Assembly (NCBI GenBank): GCA_002898015.1
Contig: BDTM01000021.1
Coordinates: forward strand, 1-64,000
Direction of reading: 5' to 3'
DNA from: a bacterium BMS3Bbin03
Lineage (GTDB): Bacteria > Zhuqueibacterota > JdFR-76 > BMS3Abin05
DNA: 64,000 nt
Positions 18,115 to 27,800 of this stretch are shown piece after piece. Below the pieces are notes generated by a model. It did no database searches. It was not told the DNA's origin and was given only the letters and a program-made list of their open reading frames with translations. A program made the translations under genes and the position numbers. How positions within the stretch are numbered: position 1 is the stretch's first letter; each line of letters opens with the position of its first letter.

Positions 18115-18843
18115 TTAACTCTCAATAAATTCCTGCACAATCGGATCATCTGTTGTTCTGGTTTCTTCAACTGTACCCACAAAGTGAATCTTCCCTTTGT
18201 ATAAAAGGGCAATGCGATCGGCAACTGTAAAGGCACTTTTAATATCATGCGTGACCACAATCGACGTCACACCGAGAATTTTTTGAAGATTACGAATCAT
18301 GGTATTAATTTTTTTGGCAATGATCGGATCCAGACCGGTTGTGGGTTCATCATATAAAAGGCCTTTGGGTTCGATCGCCAGAGAGCGTGCCAGACTCACC
18401 CGCTTCATCATTCCGCCGGACAAATCGGAAGGCATCATCTCTTCCGCATTCTCGAGGCCCACAAGGCGAAGCATTTTCCGAACCCTTTGAGCGATTTCTT
18501 TTTCAGTCATTTGGGTGTGTTCTCTCAAAGCGTAAGCGACATTTTCGAAAACAGTGAGTGAATCGAACAAGGCACCGCCCTGAAAAACCATTCCGACAGT
18601 TGTGCGAATGGGGATTAACTCCTCTTCGGAAAATTCTGTGATATCATAGCCTTCCACATAAATATGTCCGCGGTTCGGCCGGAGCAGGCCGTTAATAAGA
18701 CGCAAAAGCACACTTTTCCCGGCGCCGCTTCCTCCGAGAATAACAATCGTTTCACCGGTGAAAACCGTTAAATTAATGCCTTTTAAAACATGGTGATCAT
18801 CGAAGCTTTTGTGCACGTTTTTGAAAACGATAAAGTCAGCCAT
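18115..18843 (-). CDS. mlaF: Mla-type ABC transporter ATP-binding protein
   Basis: A 242-residue ABC ATPase of the MlaF group. Walker A is GGSGAGKS (near 35-42), the signature is LSGGMMKR, and Walker B with catalytic Glu is LLYDEPT, followed by the switch His in VTHD. The start ATG overlaps the stop of mlaE by one base, so translation is coupled. With MlaE and MlaD it would move phospholipids between the two membranes of the envelope; direction cannot be told from the sequence. Confidence 0.93.
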   Translation of the reverse strand: MADFIVFKNVHKSFDDHHVLKGINLTVFTGETIVILGGSGAGKSVLLRLINGLLRPNRGHIYVEGYDITEFSEEELIPIRTTVGMVFQGGALFDSLTVFENVAYALREHTQMTEKEIAQRVRKMLRLVGLENAEEMMPSDLSGGMMKRVSLARSLAIEPKGLLYDEPTTGLDPIIAKKINTMIRNLQKILGVTSIVVTHDIKSAFTVADRIALLYKGKIHFVGTVEETRTTDDPIVQEFIES

Positions 18844-19664
18844 TATCCGCCAATAAAAATAATAAGCAATTTAGTCAGAAAATAATCCGCAATCATAATT
18901 AAGATAAAACTCGTTACCACCGTATTTGTTGTAAATTTACCAACGTCTTCAGCCCCATGCCGGACATTGAAACCATTGTAACAGCCAATCATCGAGATGA
19001 CAATTGCATAAAAAGCAGATTTAATAACCCCCATAATGATATCCGATAAATACAGAGCCTGCAGCGCAGAATTCATAAATTGAAAAGCACTCAGTTGTAA
19101 GTTTAGTTTTGCAACAACTAACCCGCCGATCATTCCCCAGAAGTCACCCATAATAGTCAGGATAGGCATCATGATAAAGATAGACCAAAATCTTGGGACC
19201 ACTATTTTTTTGATCGGGTTCGCCCCAAGGGACCGAATCGCATCGATCTGCTCGGTCACACTCATTGTGCCAATTGCTGAGGTCATCCCGGCGCCCACTC
19301 TGCCGCCAACCAACAAGCCGGTGAGCAAGGGACCAAACTCCTTGACCAATCCGGAGGCAACGGCTGCACCCACAATGCTTGCGCCTGCAAAATTTGCCGA
19401 TGAATAGGCCACTTGTATTGTGATCACCATCCCCAGAAAAAAGAACGTGACCATCACAATTCCATGGGACTGGACACCGTTCTTTTCCAGATACTCAAGA
19501 AGTGCATACCAGTCGAAGGATTTGTGAAAAGATAATCTTATCGTATCATAAAACAGATAAGCTAATTGTCCTGCATGATGTTCATATTCCCTGACTTTGG
19601 ACAAAAAAAACTGCCCTGATTCTTTTACGGCCAGAGATTCTTCTCTTATAAAAGTAAATTTCAT
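18843..19664 (-). CDS. mlaE: Mla-type ABC transporter permease
   Basis: A 273-residue permease of the MlaE family with five or six membrane segments from about residue 65. The family core is clear: VKEFGPLLTGLLVGGRVGAG followed by the EQIDAIRSLGANP segment that contacts the ATPase. The first 60 residues are a cytoplasmic helix, as in other members. It is followed by mlaF with a one-base overlap and lies 45 bp after the YvlD-like gene. Confidence 0.94.
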   Translation of the reverse strand: MKFTFIREESLAVKESGQFFLSKVREYEHHAGQLAYLFYDTIRLSFHKSFDWYALLEYLEKNGVQSHGIVMVTFFFLGMVITIQVAYSSANFAGASIVGAAVASGLVKEFGPLLTGLLVGGRVGAGMTSAIGTMSVTEQIDAIRSLGANPIKKIVVPRFWSIFIMMPILTIMGDFWGMIGGLVVAKLNLQLSAFQFMNSALQALYLSDIIMGVIKSAFYAIVISMIGCYNGFNVRHGAEDVGKFTTNTVVTSFILIMIADYFLTKLLIIFIGG

Positions 19665-19709
19665 ATTGGCTTATTGCTTGTCTACCGGTTCAAACTCGAT
19701 TGGTGATTT

Positions 19710-20090
19710 TTATTTATTTAGTCTAACCGTAAATGTTTCCACTTTCCCCTTATCGCTCACGAAAAAGCTGAGAAGGAAACTAATAATACTGATGAAAATG
19801 GCACCGATGAAAGCCGCCCAAAAATTTTCAATCGTAAATCCGTTGACAACTTTTGCCGTCATGTAAATAATAAAACCATTGACAACGAACGTAAAAATTC
19901 CGAGTGTCAGAATATTGATCGGCAGCGTAATTAAGATCAAGAAAGGACGCACAATTGCATTTAGTACACCAATTACCAGAGCCGCGATAAATGGAGATAA
20001 GATGCCGTGAAAGGTTATCCCTTTAATTAATATTGCCGTAATAATTAATGCAACTGCATTTATAATCCATCGAACCACAAATCCGCGCAT
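19710..20090 (-). CDS. YvlD-like small membrane protein (holin superfamily IV fold)
   Basis: A 126-residue protein with four hydrophobic helices, matching the 4-TM family annotated as phage holin family 4 or YvlD. The recognisable core is NAIVRPFLILITLPINILTLG, followed by a FxVNGxxxY segment. No phage genes are nearby, so a housekeeping envelope role is more likely than lysis; in Bacillus the YvlD group belongs to envelope-stress operons. It is the first gene of the run that continues into mlaE 45 bp further on. Confidence 0.85.
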   Translation of the reverse strand: MRGFVVRWIINAVALIITAILIKGITFHGILSPFIAALVIGVLNAIVRPFLILITLPINILTLGIFTFVVNGFIIYMTAKVVNGFTIENFWAAFIGAIFISIISFLLSFFVSDKGKVETFTVRLNK

Positions 20091-20299
20091 GATTTTTCCT
20101 CCGGCAGGTTCTAAAAACGCGACTCGTTCCCAACACGCCCAGGGCAGATTTGACGCAGCCTGAATGATTCACAAGTGCGCTGCAAATACTGTTTTAGGAA
20201 CGATTCGAAATAAGTTCAAGCATCAATTCTATAAATTACAAATTATTCACTCAATATTCAAGCAAATTATAAATGAAATGTGCGTTAGAAGCTTTTTTG

Positions 20300-20803
20300 T
20301 TAAAGTATTCCTTCGATTGCCAATAGCTTCCGCTTAATGTCCAGCCCGCCGGTGTAACCGCCCAACGCGCTATTTTTTCGAATAACCCGGTGACACGGAA
20401 TCACAATCGGCATCGGATTTTTGCGCATCGTATTCCCAACAGCCCTGAAAGCCTTGGGCGCACCCGCCATTTCGGCTAATTCTTGGTAGGAAACCGTTAT
20501 TCCGTACGGCACGGTTTGAAGCATTTGCAGCACGCGGCGTTCAAACGCCGATGGGATGGTGCTCCAGTCAATCGGCAGATCAAAATCCTGACGGGTCACA
20601 TCCCAGTACGCTTTAAGCTGCCGGAAGGCATTTTTATTTTTTTCTGAATTTTCCTCCAACGAGGCATTCATCCGGCTTGCCAGTTGAAATAGGCTCGGGG
20701 GCGGCGATTGTGATCGTAACGATATCAGACACAATCCCTTGTCGGTTGAAGCGATGCAAATCCAGCCAAGCCATTTTAGGGGGTACAATCCGTAATAAAT
20801 CAT
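20300..20803 (-). CDS. ogt: Methylated-DNA--[protein]-cysteine S-methyltransferase
   Basis: A 167-residue alkyl-transfer DNA repair protein. The acceptor is Cys137 in the family motif PCHRVI, followed by GGYTGG. The helix-turn-helix with the arginine finger is seen in the segment with FRAVGNTMRKNP. The N-terminal domain is degenerate, as in Ogt-type proteins. The ATG at 20803 overlaps the stop of the DUF2851 gene (ATGA), which decides the start; a longer frame would run far into that gene. Its direct coupling to a DUF2851 gene is unusual but not explained. Confidence 0.93.
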   Translation of the reverse strand: MIYYGLYPLKWLGWICIASTDKGLCLISLRSQSPPPSLFQLASRMNASLEENSEKNKNAFRQLKAYWDVTRQDFDLPIDWSTIPSAFERRVLQMLQTVPYGITVSYQELAEMAGAPKAFRAVGNTMRKNPMPIVIPCHRVIRKNSALGGYTGGLDIKRKLLAIEGIL

Positions 20804-22218
20804 CGGCGGGTGTTCTCTTTGATGGCCTGCATGCACTCCGAACACTTCCAGCTTCTGCAAAAGGATTTATAAATGTGTATCAAGCCTTGCTGCCGGGCGG
20901 CGGAATGAACGAGATGCAGTTTTTCCTCATTCGGGGAGAGAACCTGCACTTTTATTGCCCTGATAATTTCATTCTCCTGTAATTTGGGGTAATAAAGATA
21001 CGCCTCTTTGATTTTAACCGACAGCGCCTCATCTCCGGTTTCATCCGCAAAGACCATTAAAATCGGGAAGATGACATTGACCATAATTTCGTTTGAACGG
21101 GACGTGCCGATCAGGTGCTTCAGGCGATATCGGGAATGCCGACTCAATTCGTTTTGCAATTGGAAATGATTCTCCCAATAACCCTGCGCCGGCGCCATAA
21201 ATAAGTCTCTTAAATGCTTCCCCAACTGCCGGAAAGAAGCGTTTTCCGTATTGAATAAATCCAGCACACCGGCATGAAAGCCTCTTTCACTAAATTTGAC
21301 GACCAGACTCGCCATGCCCGCGATTCGAACGGTTGGGAAATTTGCAGGCCGCAGGCGAAAAAACTGCCACTCATGTTTCGGCAGCGGTTCAAATTCAAAT
21401 GTCTGGGAAAGAAGCCCCCACATTTTCTGCAGCGTTCGAACATATTCATGGGGAACAGGTGTTTTCTGTGACGTCTCTTCCAGAAAACCCGCCGCACCCA
21501 AAAGAAGTGCCTGGGCAACCAGCACGCGTTTTTCGGCTGAATACGATTGCAGGATTTCCCACATCGCTTCCACCGGCATCTTCAGGGCAAGTTTCAAAAA
21601 CTGCCGTTGATTTTTGGAATATCCCAGCGCTTCCATGATGCCCTGGTAGATCAACTGGTCGTAATTGAAGTAGTTTAACTCTTCCCGAAAACGCTCCTTT
21701 TTGACGCGGATTCGCTCCAGCCCCCAATAGTCCAGCGTTTCGGAAATTTCTGCGGCGGTTCGTTTTCCGAGCAAACAGATGCTGGGTTTTTCTTTTTCCA
21801 AATAGGACTCTTTTTCGACCCGGACTTGAAGTCTTTCCAGAGATTCATCTAAAAAATCGCTTAAAATCAGGGTGGAAATCTCCCGGCCCGACCGGGTCAC
21901 CGCGGGGGAGGACTTTTCATTTGCCCATAAAACGGCGTGCAGGATCACATTTTCATATTTGGGATCATCCTGGTGTTTGTGTGCAAACCAATCCGATTCC
22001 TGTGTGTGAATTTCCACATCGCCCCGCATTAATTCACCGTCCATTTTCAGAATGGCCTCCCGGAAATCCGGCCCGGCATCCACGTTCCATTTCCCTTTTG
22101 AAATAATTTCCACCCGTTTTCCGGCGGTTGTCTGCAGCAGCTCTTTTTTGAGATGTCCGCCATCCCAGATGTGGTAAAGGAAACTTTCAGCGATTCTTAT
22201 TTTATCACGTACCAGCAT
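20800..22218 (-). CDS. DUF2851 family protein
   Basis: A 472-residue cytoplasmic protein of unknown function. It has the family hallmark near the N terminus: WNVDAGPDFREAIL followed by GDVEIHTQESDW and HxxDxxYxNVILHAV, a pattern that resembles a nuclease-like fold with conserved Asp, Glu and His. The rest is helical. The family is frequent in Bacteroidetes and related phyla. It starts 18 bp after the glycosyltransferase gene and overlaps the methyltransferase gene downstream, so it could serve DNA repair; this is inferred from position only. Confidence 0.85.
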   Translation of the reverse strand: MLVRDKIRIAESFLYHIWDGGHLKKELLQTTAGKRVEIISKGKWNVDAGPDFREAILKMDGELMRGDVEIHTQESDWFAHKHQDDPKYENVILHAVLWANEKSSPAVTRSGREISTLILSDFLDESLERLQVRVEKESYLEKEKPSICLLGKRTAAEISETLDYWGLERIRVKKERFREELNYFNYDQLIYQGIMEALGYSKNQRQFLKLALKMPVEAMWEILQSYSAEKRVLVAQALLLGAAGFLEETSQKTPVPHEYVRTLQKMWGLLSQTFEFEPLPKHEWQFFRLRPANFPTVRIAGMASLVVKFSERGFHAGVLDLFNTENASFRQLGKHLRDLFMAPAQGYWENHFQLQNELSRHSRYRLKHLIGTSRSNEIMVNVIFPILMVFADETGDEALSVKIKEAYLYYPKLQENEIIRAIKVQVLSPNEEKLHLVHSAARQQGLIHIYKSFCRSWKCSECMQAIKENTRR

Positions 22219-22236
22219 TTTAATCTCAAAAAAATT

Positions 22237-23202
22237 TTACAGTACTTTCTCATAGACCCGGATGATCCGCCGGGCGGTTTTTTTTAAATCGAACTCGGAT
22301 GCCAATTCGCGTCCTTTGGTTCTTCTATTAAAACGAAGTACTTCTTTTAAACCTGCGGCGATGCTTTCAGGAGAATCATCTTTCGTCAGCACACATCCGT
22401 CAATCGACTGAATCCATTTTCGGACATCGCCGACATCCACGGAAACAACCGGCAGATTGCATGAAAGCGCCTCTTTTATCACCGTGGGCGATCCTTCGTG
22501 CCTGGACGTGAGCAAAAGTGCATCACAGGCATTCATGAAGAGCGGAACCTTCTCATGAGGCACATTGATCAGGCTTAGAATATCGGCGTTAGTGTCCTTT
22601 TTTATTTGCTCCACTGCTCTTTGTGCCAGAGAATACCGCTTGACGGGATTTTGTGGATTTGCCGGAAAAAGAATGAATTTTTTATCCGGGGGCAAATTTA
22701 ATTTATCCCTGGCCGTTTTTTGGGGGATCGGGCGAAACAGTTGCGTATCTATTCCCTGAGGAATGACATGGATCCCCGGTCGTTTTGGCAAATATTTCCG
22801 CAGATTTTCAGCGACAACAATGATTTCCTTTGCGGATTTAGCCAAAAAATAACTTCCATAATTTAAAATAAAGCTGTCCGGTCGATAATGTCCATTCGAT
22901 CCGACAAGCCCCACCAGGTCACTCCCGTAAAAAGTGACAACAACCGGGACAGGTGATGGAAGGACCGGAAAACCACTCTGTCCGAACTGCACATGAACGA
23001 TGTCGTATTTTTTTTTGGCCAGGATGCCCCGAAATTGGATCCGGGCCCTCAGGTAATTCAATGGATTTTTTCTCCCCCGAAAGGTGAAAACATCGAGGCT
23101 GACCCCTTCTTTTCGTAAAGATTCAACCTGTTCCACCACAAATATTCCATTTTGCGGGCGCCCCAGGGAAGGCCATTGATTACTGACGACGATGACGCGC
23201 AT
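22237..23202 (-). CDS. Glycosyltransferase family 4 protein
   Basis: A 321-residue GT-B glycosyltransferase. The N-terminal half begins MRVIVVSNQWPSLGRPQNG and holds an FxGSDL-type segment; the C-terminal half has the GT4 donor-site block SRHEGSPTVIKEAL with both Glu residues and then LPVVSVDVGD. Substrates are likely a nucleotide sugar and a cell-surface glycan or lipid. It lies 4 bp after the VTT membrane protein gene and 18 bp before the DUF2851 gene, in one operon. Confidence 0.9.
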   Translation of the reverse strand: MRVIVVSNQWPSLGRPQNGIFVVEQVESLRKEGVSLDVFTFRGRKNPLNYLRARIQFRGILAKKKYDIVHVQFGQSGFPVLPSPVPVVVTFYGSDLVGLVGSNGHYRPDSFILNYGSYFLAKSAKEIIVVAENLRKYLPKRPGIHVIPQGIDTQLFRPIPQKTARDKLNLPPDKKFILFPANPQNPVKRYSLAQRAVEQIKKDTNADILSLINVPHEKVPLFMNACDALLLTSRHEGSPTVIKEALSCNLPVVSVDVGDVRKWIQSIDGCVLTKDDSPESIAAGLKEVLRFNRRTKGRELASEFDLKKTARRIIRVYEKVL

Positions 23203-23206
23203 GGTG

Positions 23207-23902
23207 CTAAGTGTTATCCGCCAACGGCACCCGGCGAAAATGGTTGATTAACCGGCGGACGATTTCAAAGAGCACAATTCCGCCTAAAAGCACCCAGACA
23301 AGGGGCTTTGCAAAAGGAATCTGTTTTCCTAAATAAGCGATAATAAAAATTCGGGGAATCCTTCCGAGAAAGGTCGCCGAAGCGAATCCCCATTTTGAAT
23401 ACTTTTGCGTAATGGCGGTAATGCGGACAAAATCAAAAGGCAGCGGCAAAAATGAAGCGATCAGAATGCTTAAAAACGGGAATTTATCGAAATAGCGGGC
23501 GTACTTTTTAAAGCGGCCATTATTTTTAATACGGGAGACGCGATTAAAACGAAGCAAGATACTGAAGAAATTATATTCCATCAATCCGGCGATTGTGGCC
23601 CCCACGCTTCCCAGTGCGGTTATGAGATAGGGACTGAAATCATGGCTGATGAAGATAATTAATAGGTAGGTCGGAAAAGGAATAAAATTGCAGGAGATAC
23701 TGAACACCAGAAAAAAGAAGAGCAATTCATTGTAGTGCGGCGGAAGAATGTTAAAATAATAGATTAAAAAACTTCCAAGAGCAAAACCCACATAAATGCC
23801 CCATTTAAAAAAGCTGATTTTTGCGGATTCTTTCTGAGCTTCATCGAGCGGAATAATGCCATCGATATAATGGGTTGTATGTTTAAAAAAGCCGAATTTC
23901 AT
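23207..23902 (-). CDS. VTT-domain (DedA/TVP38-like) membrane protein
   Basis: A 231-residue integral membrane protein with about five hydrophobic segments. The middle region (about 75-200) resembles VTT/SNARE-associated proteins: a re-entrant-like Gly-rich stretch ALGSVGATIAGLMEYNF and FLPLPFDFVRI upstream of a basic C-terminal tail. Relatives flip lipids such as undecaprenyl phosphate, which would suit the glycosyltransferase gene 4 bp downstream; the role here is inferred. It is the first gene of its operon, with a promoter match at 23930-23958. Confidence 0.75.
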   Translation of the reverse strand: MKFGFFKHTTHYIDGIIPLDEAQKESAKISFFKWGIYVGFALGSFLIYYFNILPPHYNELLFFFLVFSISCNFIPFPTYLLIIFISHDFSPYLITALGSVGATIAGLMEYNFFSILLRFNRVSRIKNNGRFKKYARYFDKFPFLSILIASFLPLPFDFVRITAITQKYSKWGFASATFLGRIPRIFIIAYLGKQIPFAKPLVWVLLGGIVLFEIVRRLINHFRRVPLADNT

Positions 23903-23929
23903 ATAACACGCCTTTTCTTGTGCGCCTTA

Positions 23930-23958
23930 AATATAAAAAAGTTGGTCTAAAATTGCAA
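23930..23958 (-). promoter_or_regulatory. Sigma-70-type promoter of the VTT / glycosyltransferase operon
   Basis: On the minus strand TTGCAA (23953-23958) and TATATT (23930-23935) are separated by exactly 17 bases. The start would fall near 23923, about 20 bases before the ATG at 23902. Confidence 0.6.
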
Positions 23959-24017
23959 ACAAAAATATTACGAGATTGTCATTTTTAAAACCGGAATATT
24001 TTAAAACAGACAAGGCA

Positions 24018-24752
24018 TTACCCCAACTTGATTAACCACGGAAACCATCTCACAAACAGCGAAGATAGAATTGTGAACCAATTAAAGAAAAACATCACAC
24101 CAATAACAATCAGGAAAATGCCGCTGACAATTTCCACTGTTTTGAAGTGTTTTTTTACACCGGAGAACAGACGGAGAAACGAATTGGTGGCGATGCCGGT
24201 CAGGAAAAACGGAATACCCAGACCGAGTGAATATAAAAATAACAAATAGACCCCTTTTAGGACGGTATGCTGAACACTGGCGATAGCCAGAATAGCCGCT
24301 AAAATCGGGCCGATACAGGGAGACCAGCCGAATGCAAATGCCAGACCGAGTGTAAAGGTACCGATGTAGCTGAGTTCCGAACCCGAGGTGTGAAAGCGCT
24401 TTTCGTAATTTAGAAATGGGATTTGAAACACTCTGGCGGTATGCAGCCCGAAGATAATGATCACAACGCCGGCAATTTTCGTAATGATGTGCATATTGGA
24501 AAGCAGAAACCGTCCCAAATAGGTGGCGGTTGCCCCCAATAAAACAAACACAAAAGAAAAACCCAGTATGAACACAATCGATTTTAACATGATCCGTTTA
24601 AGCTCACCGGTTCTTCTTCCTTCAGTGGTCATGTCCTGAAATGAGATTCCGGAAATAAAGGACATGTAGGCCGGCACCAGCGGCAATACACAGGGAGACA
24701 AAAATGAAATAATGCCGGCTAAAAATGCGGTGAGCAGATTCAAATGTTCCAT
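24018..24752 (-). CDS. ccdA: CcdA family cytochrome c biogenesis / thiol-disulfide membrane protein
   Basis: A 244-residue membrane protein with six predicted helices that passes electrons from cytoplasmic thioredoxin to periplasmic thiol proteins. The two redox cysteines are Cys21 in FLSPCVLPLVP and Cys146 in FGWSPCIGP, in the places usual for the short CcdA form; there is no fused thioredoxin domain. AGGAG lies 9-10 bp before the ATG. It stands alone: a terminator for the upstream gene lies at 24812-24841 and the next gene downstream has its own promoter match. Confidence 0.93.
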   Translation of the reverse strand: MEHLNLLTAFLAGIISFLSPCVLPLVPAYMSFISGISFQDMTTEGRRTGELKRIMLKSIVFILGFSFVFVLLGATATYLGRFLLSNMHIITKIAGVVIIIFGLHTARVFQIPFLNYEKRFHTSGSELSYIGTFTLGLAFAFGWSPCIGPILAAILAIASVQHTVLKGVYLLFLYSLGLGIPFFLTGIATNSFLRLFSGVKKHFKTVEIVSGIFLIVIGVMFFFNWFTILSSLFVRWFPWLIKLG

Positions 24753-24811
24753 ACAGAATAACTCCTGCTTGTTTATCGAATATTACAAATATGAATTAAA
24801 GGTACACAGAA

Positions 24812-24841
24812 AATAAAAGGTACACAAAAAAACCGTGTACC
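24812..24841 (-). terminator. Terminator after the outer-membrane protein gene
   Basis: On the minus strand GGTACAC pairs with GTGTACC (7 bp, loop GGTTTTTTT) and is followed by TTTTATTTTC. It lies 50 bp after the stop of the gene at 24891. GGTACAC is repeated once more at 24801. Confidence 0.7.
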
Positions 24842-24890
24842 AATTTACAAAGGAGTGAACCATCAAAAGCCGGTTAATGTTCACTGAAAG

Positions 24891-27800
24891 TTAAAATTCT
24901 GCACCAAGTGATAAATAATAGCGCGGCGACCGGCTTGTTGTGGCGATGTTTGTTTTCCATGCCGTGTCGAAACGAACCAAAAAATAGCCCAGAAAAATCC
25001 GGACGCCGAAACCGTATCCGCCTAAAACATCGTCCAATCTTAAATTTCCGAAGGGTGTTTTTGAAAAAAAGCGAAACGCTTTATCGTTTTCCCAGGCGCT
25101 CCCCATATCCCAAAAAAGAGTGCCGCGAATATTCTGCAAAAAGATAGGCGGTGTCCCCATGATAAAATAGCGGATAAATGGAAATCTTATCTCAAAATTG
25201 GTCAGGAAAAAGCGTGTACCGATTTGTTCATAATAATCGTAACCCCGCAAGGGCGTTTCAAAAGAAGAAAAATAAACATCGTCGGCATTGTCGATTCGGA
25301 GTCCCCCCTTAAATCTTAAGTTGATCCAATTGTTCATTCCCCCAAGAAAAAACTTTTGGGGATTCCGCCCGAAAGAAGCCCCGCCTGCAATTCGGTAGGC
25401 GAATGTGTAACCCTTTTTCAGACGAATGTACTTTCGGTAATCCAACCGGACGGTTTTGAAGTCCATGCTGTGCTTCCAGACTTTCGGGCTGAACGTCACG
25501 GAAATATTGGCTCGCATGCCGTTTTCCGGACCGGTCCAACCCCAGACGGCGGTATCTTTTACATAGCTTAAACCCGACACCAGCACGCGCCGCCTGTAGA
25601 GGATCCGGTCATAATACAGGTCCCGCCGGTCAATTCCCAGAAAAGTCGAGCTGAAATCCAAGCGCTGGTAGCGATTAAACGGATAGGACAGATACAAACT
25701 CCCGCCGTAATTTCGATCCCGAATAATTGTATTCCAGCCGGTTGCAAAGAAATAGGCATAATGAAAGGCGCCAATGCCCACATTGACCCGCCTGGGCAGG
25801 TAATAATACGCAAATTGGTAGTCGGAATTCCGAAGGTCGTAAAACAGATTCGTATAAATATCGATTCTTTGATTGCCGAGAACATCGGAAAGCGAGAGGA
25901 CGGTGGATCCCTGAACGCCGAAAAACTGACTGTAGCCTGCATTTCCGTACACAAGATCGGGGGTAAATTTTAACCGATACGGATGCGTCTTATATTCTCC
26001 GGAAGCCGACTTGTACTGGGTAGAGTCCAAAAATACGTTCTTTGCTTTTTTGGAAGCCTGTTTGAACACATTTTTCTGAAAGTCACGTCCGAAAACAAAG
26101 TGCCTGTAATTTTCACCCGACTTTCCGGGCAGTTTTCTAACGGGTTCTTCTTTCAACTTTCGGTAGGTGGTGGCCAGCAGCACTTTTCCTTTTTTCAGTT
26201 TTTTAATGAATTCCGTGTCTTTCAGATGAATATCACCCGGTTTTATGTCACCCGGATTCTGCATCAGGTAGATGTCGTACCCGCCGTTGTAAAATGTGGT
26301 AAAAGCAAGTTTATCGCCAACCCAGGAGGGCTGGAAAACGCCCGTCAGCACATTGGTAATCGGATACGTGGTGTCGGAATGAACGGGATGGACGAATAAA
26401 TTAAAAATTCCATTTTTATCCGAAACGTAGAGAATTTTCTGCCCGTCCGGCGACCAGGTCGGATCCCTCTCCGTGAATTTTGTTTTTGTAATCCGCGCGA
26501 TTGAATCACCCGGGACATCGTACACGTAGACATCGTGATTGGAATAATTGTGATTTTGAATTTTAAAGTTCTCCGGCAGGCTGCTGGAATTCACATAAGG
26601 CCCGCGATCGCTGATGAAGACCAGCTTCTTCCCATCCGGCGACCACCTCGGCTCGAGGTCGGAAAAAATATCGTTTGTAAAATTGGTCAATTTGCCGGTT
26701 TTCAGATTCAATCGGTACAAATCGCTTTCACCATTTTTAATGCCCGAAAAGGCTATGAATTTCCCATCCGGCGACCAGGTCGGAGAAAAGATGCCGTCCA
26801 GATTTATTTTGTAGGTTTTCACAATTTTTCGCTTTCTGACATTTGCAATATGCAGCGCATCCCGGGCGCCGCTTTTGGCCGAAAAAGCGATCTCCCTGCC
26901 GTCGGGAGACCAGGTGATGCCGGGCTTCAGCCAGTGTAATTCTTCGAGGTTCATTGTCTGCTGGCCTTTAACGACACGGCCCAGCATCTTGCCGTCAATC
27001 GCGCTCATCACATAAATGTCGAAATAATCCGATTTATTGCTGAGGAAAGCGATTTTATCCCCTCTCGGCGAAAGAGAAGGACTATTGTTGATAAAATTTT
27101 GATATTTTACATGATCCGTCATTTTTTTGGCGAAATCTTCCGGTTCGAGGCGGTCGGCAATATCCGGCCAATATTGTTTTTTCACATATTTGTGCCATCG
27201 TTTGGAGAGATCTTTTTCGCCGATTCCAATGGACTGTTTCAGCCCGCGTTCAACGCTTTTGTTTATTTTGATTTTCCCGAGAATTTCACCGATTTTCTGC
27301 CGTCCGTACTTTTGGGCGATGTAATAAAGCACATTCTGGCCGCCTTTGTAATTCATGAATCCGTACATAGCCCGAATGGGCGGCAAATAGCCGTTCAGGG
27401 CCGCATCCCGAATGTACATATCACTCTCGGTGTCCCAGCGGAGGCTTTCATATTCGGCCAGACCTTCGGCCAGCCAGAGCGGAATCTGGAAACGCATCAT
27501 CCCCATGACAATCGATTGGACACCGGCGCCGTAAATCATCTGCATGGAAACGGCGTGTGTTAATTCGTGATGAATGACGTGCCGAAATTGTTCAAAATCG
27601 CCTTCAAACGGAATGACCACCCGGTTCTTGAAAAATTCCGTAAAGCCGCCAACCGACTCCTCGGGCTGTCCCGACGAAACATTGGTTTGCTCAAAGTCGT
27701 TGTGACTTTTGTAAACAATGATTTTTACACGATCCACAAGATCGTACCGAAAATCGCTTCTCAGGGAAACATAACTGGACTCGGCCACGTCTGCGACAAA

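Noticed and set aside
19710..20090. Holin-like gene as evidence of a prophage
   Set aside because: No phage structural, lysis or integrase gene is near, and the family includes chromosomal YvlD-like envelope proteins.
26535..26939. Plus-strand frame inside the outer-membrane protein gene
   Set aside because: It is the complement of the propeller repeats and shows repetitive composition that mirrors them.
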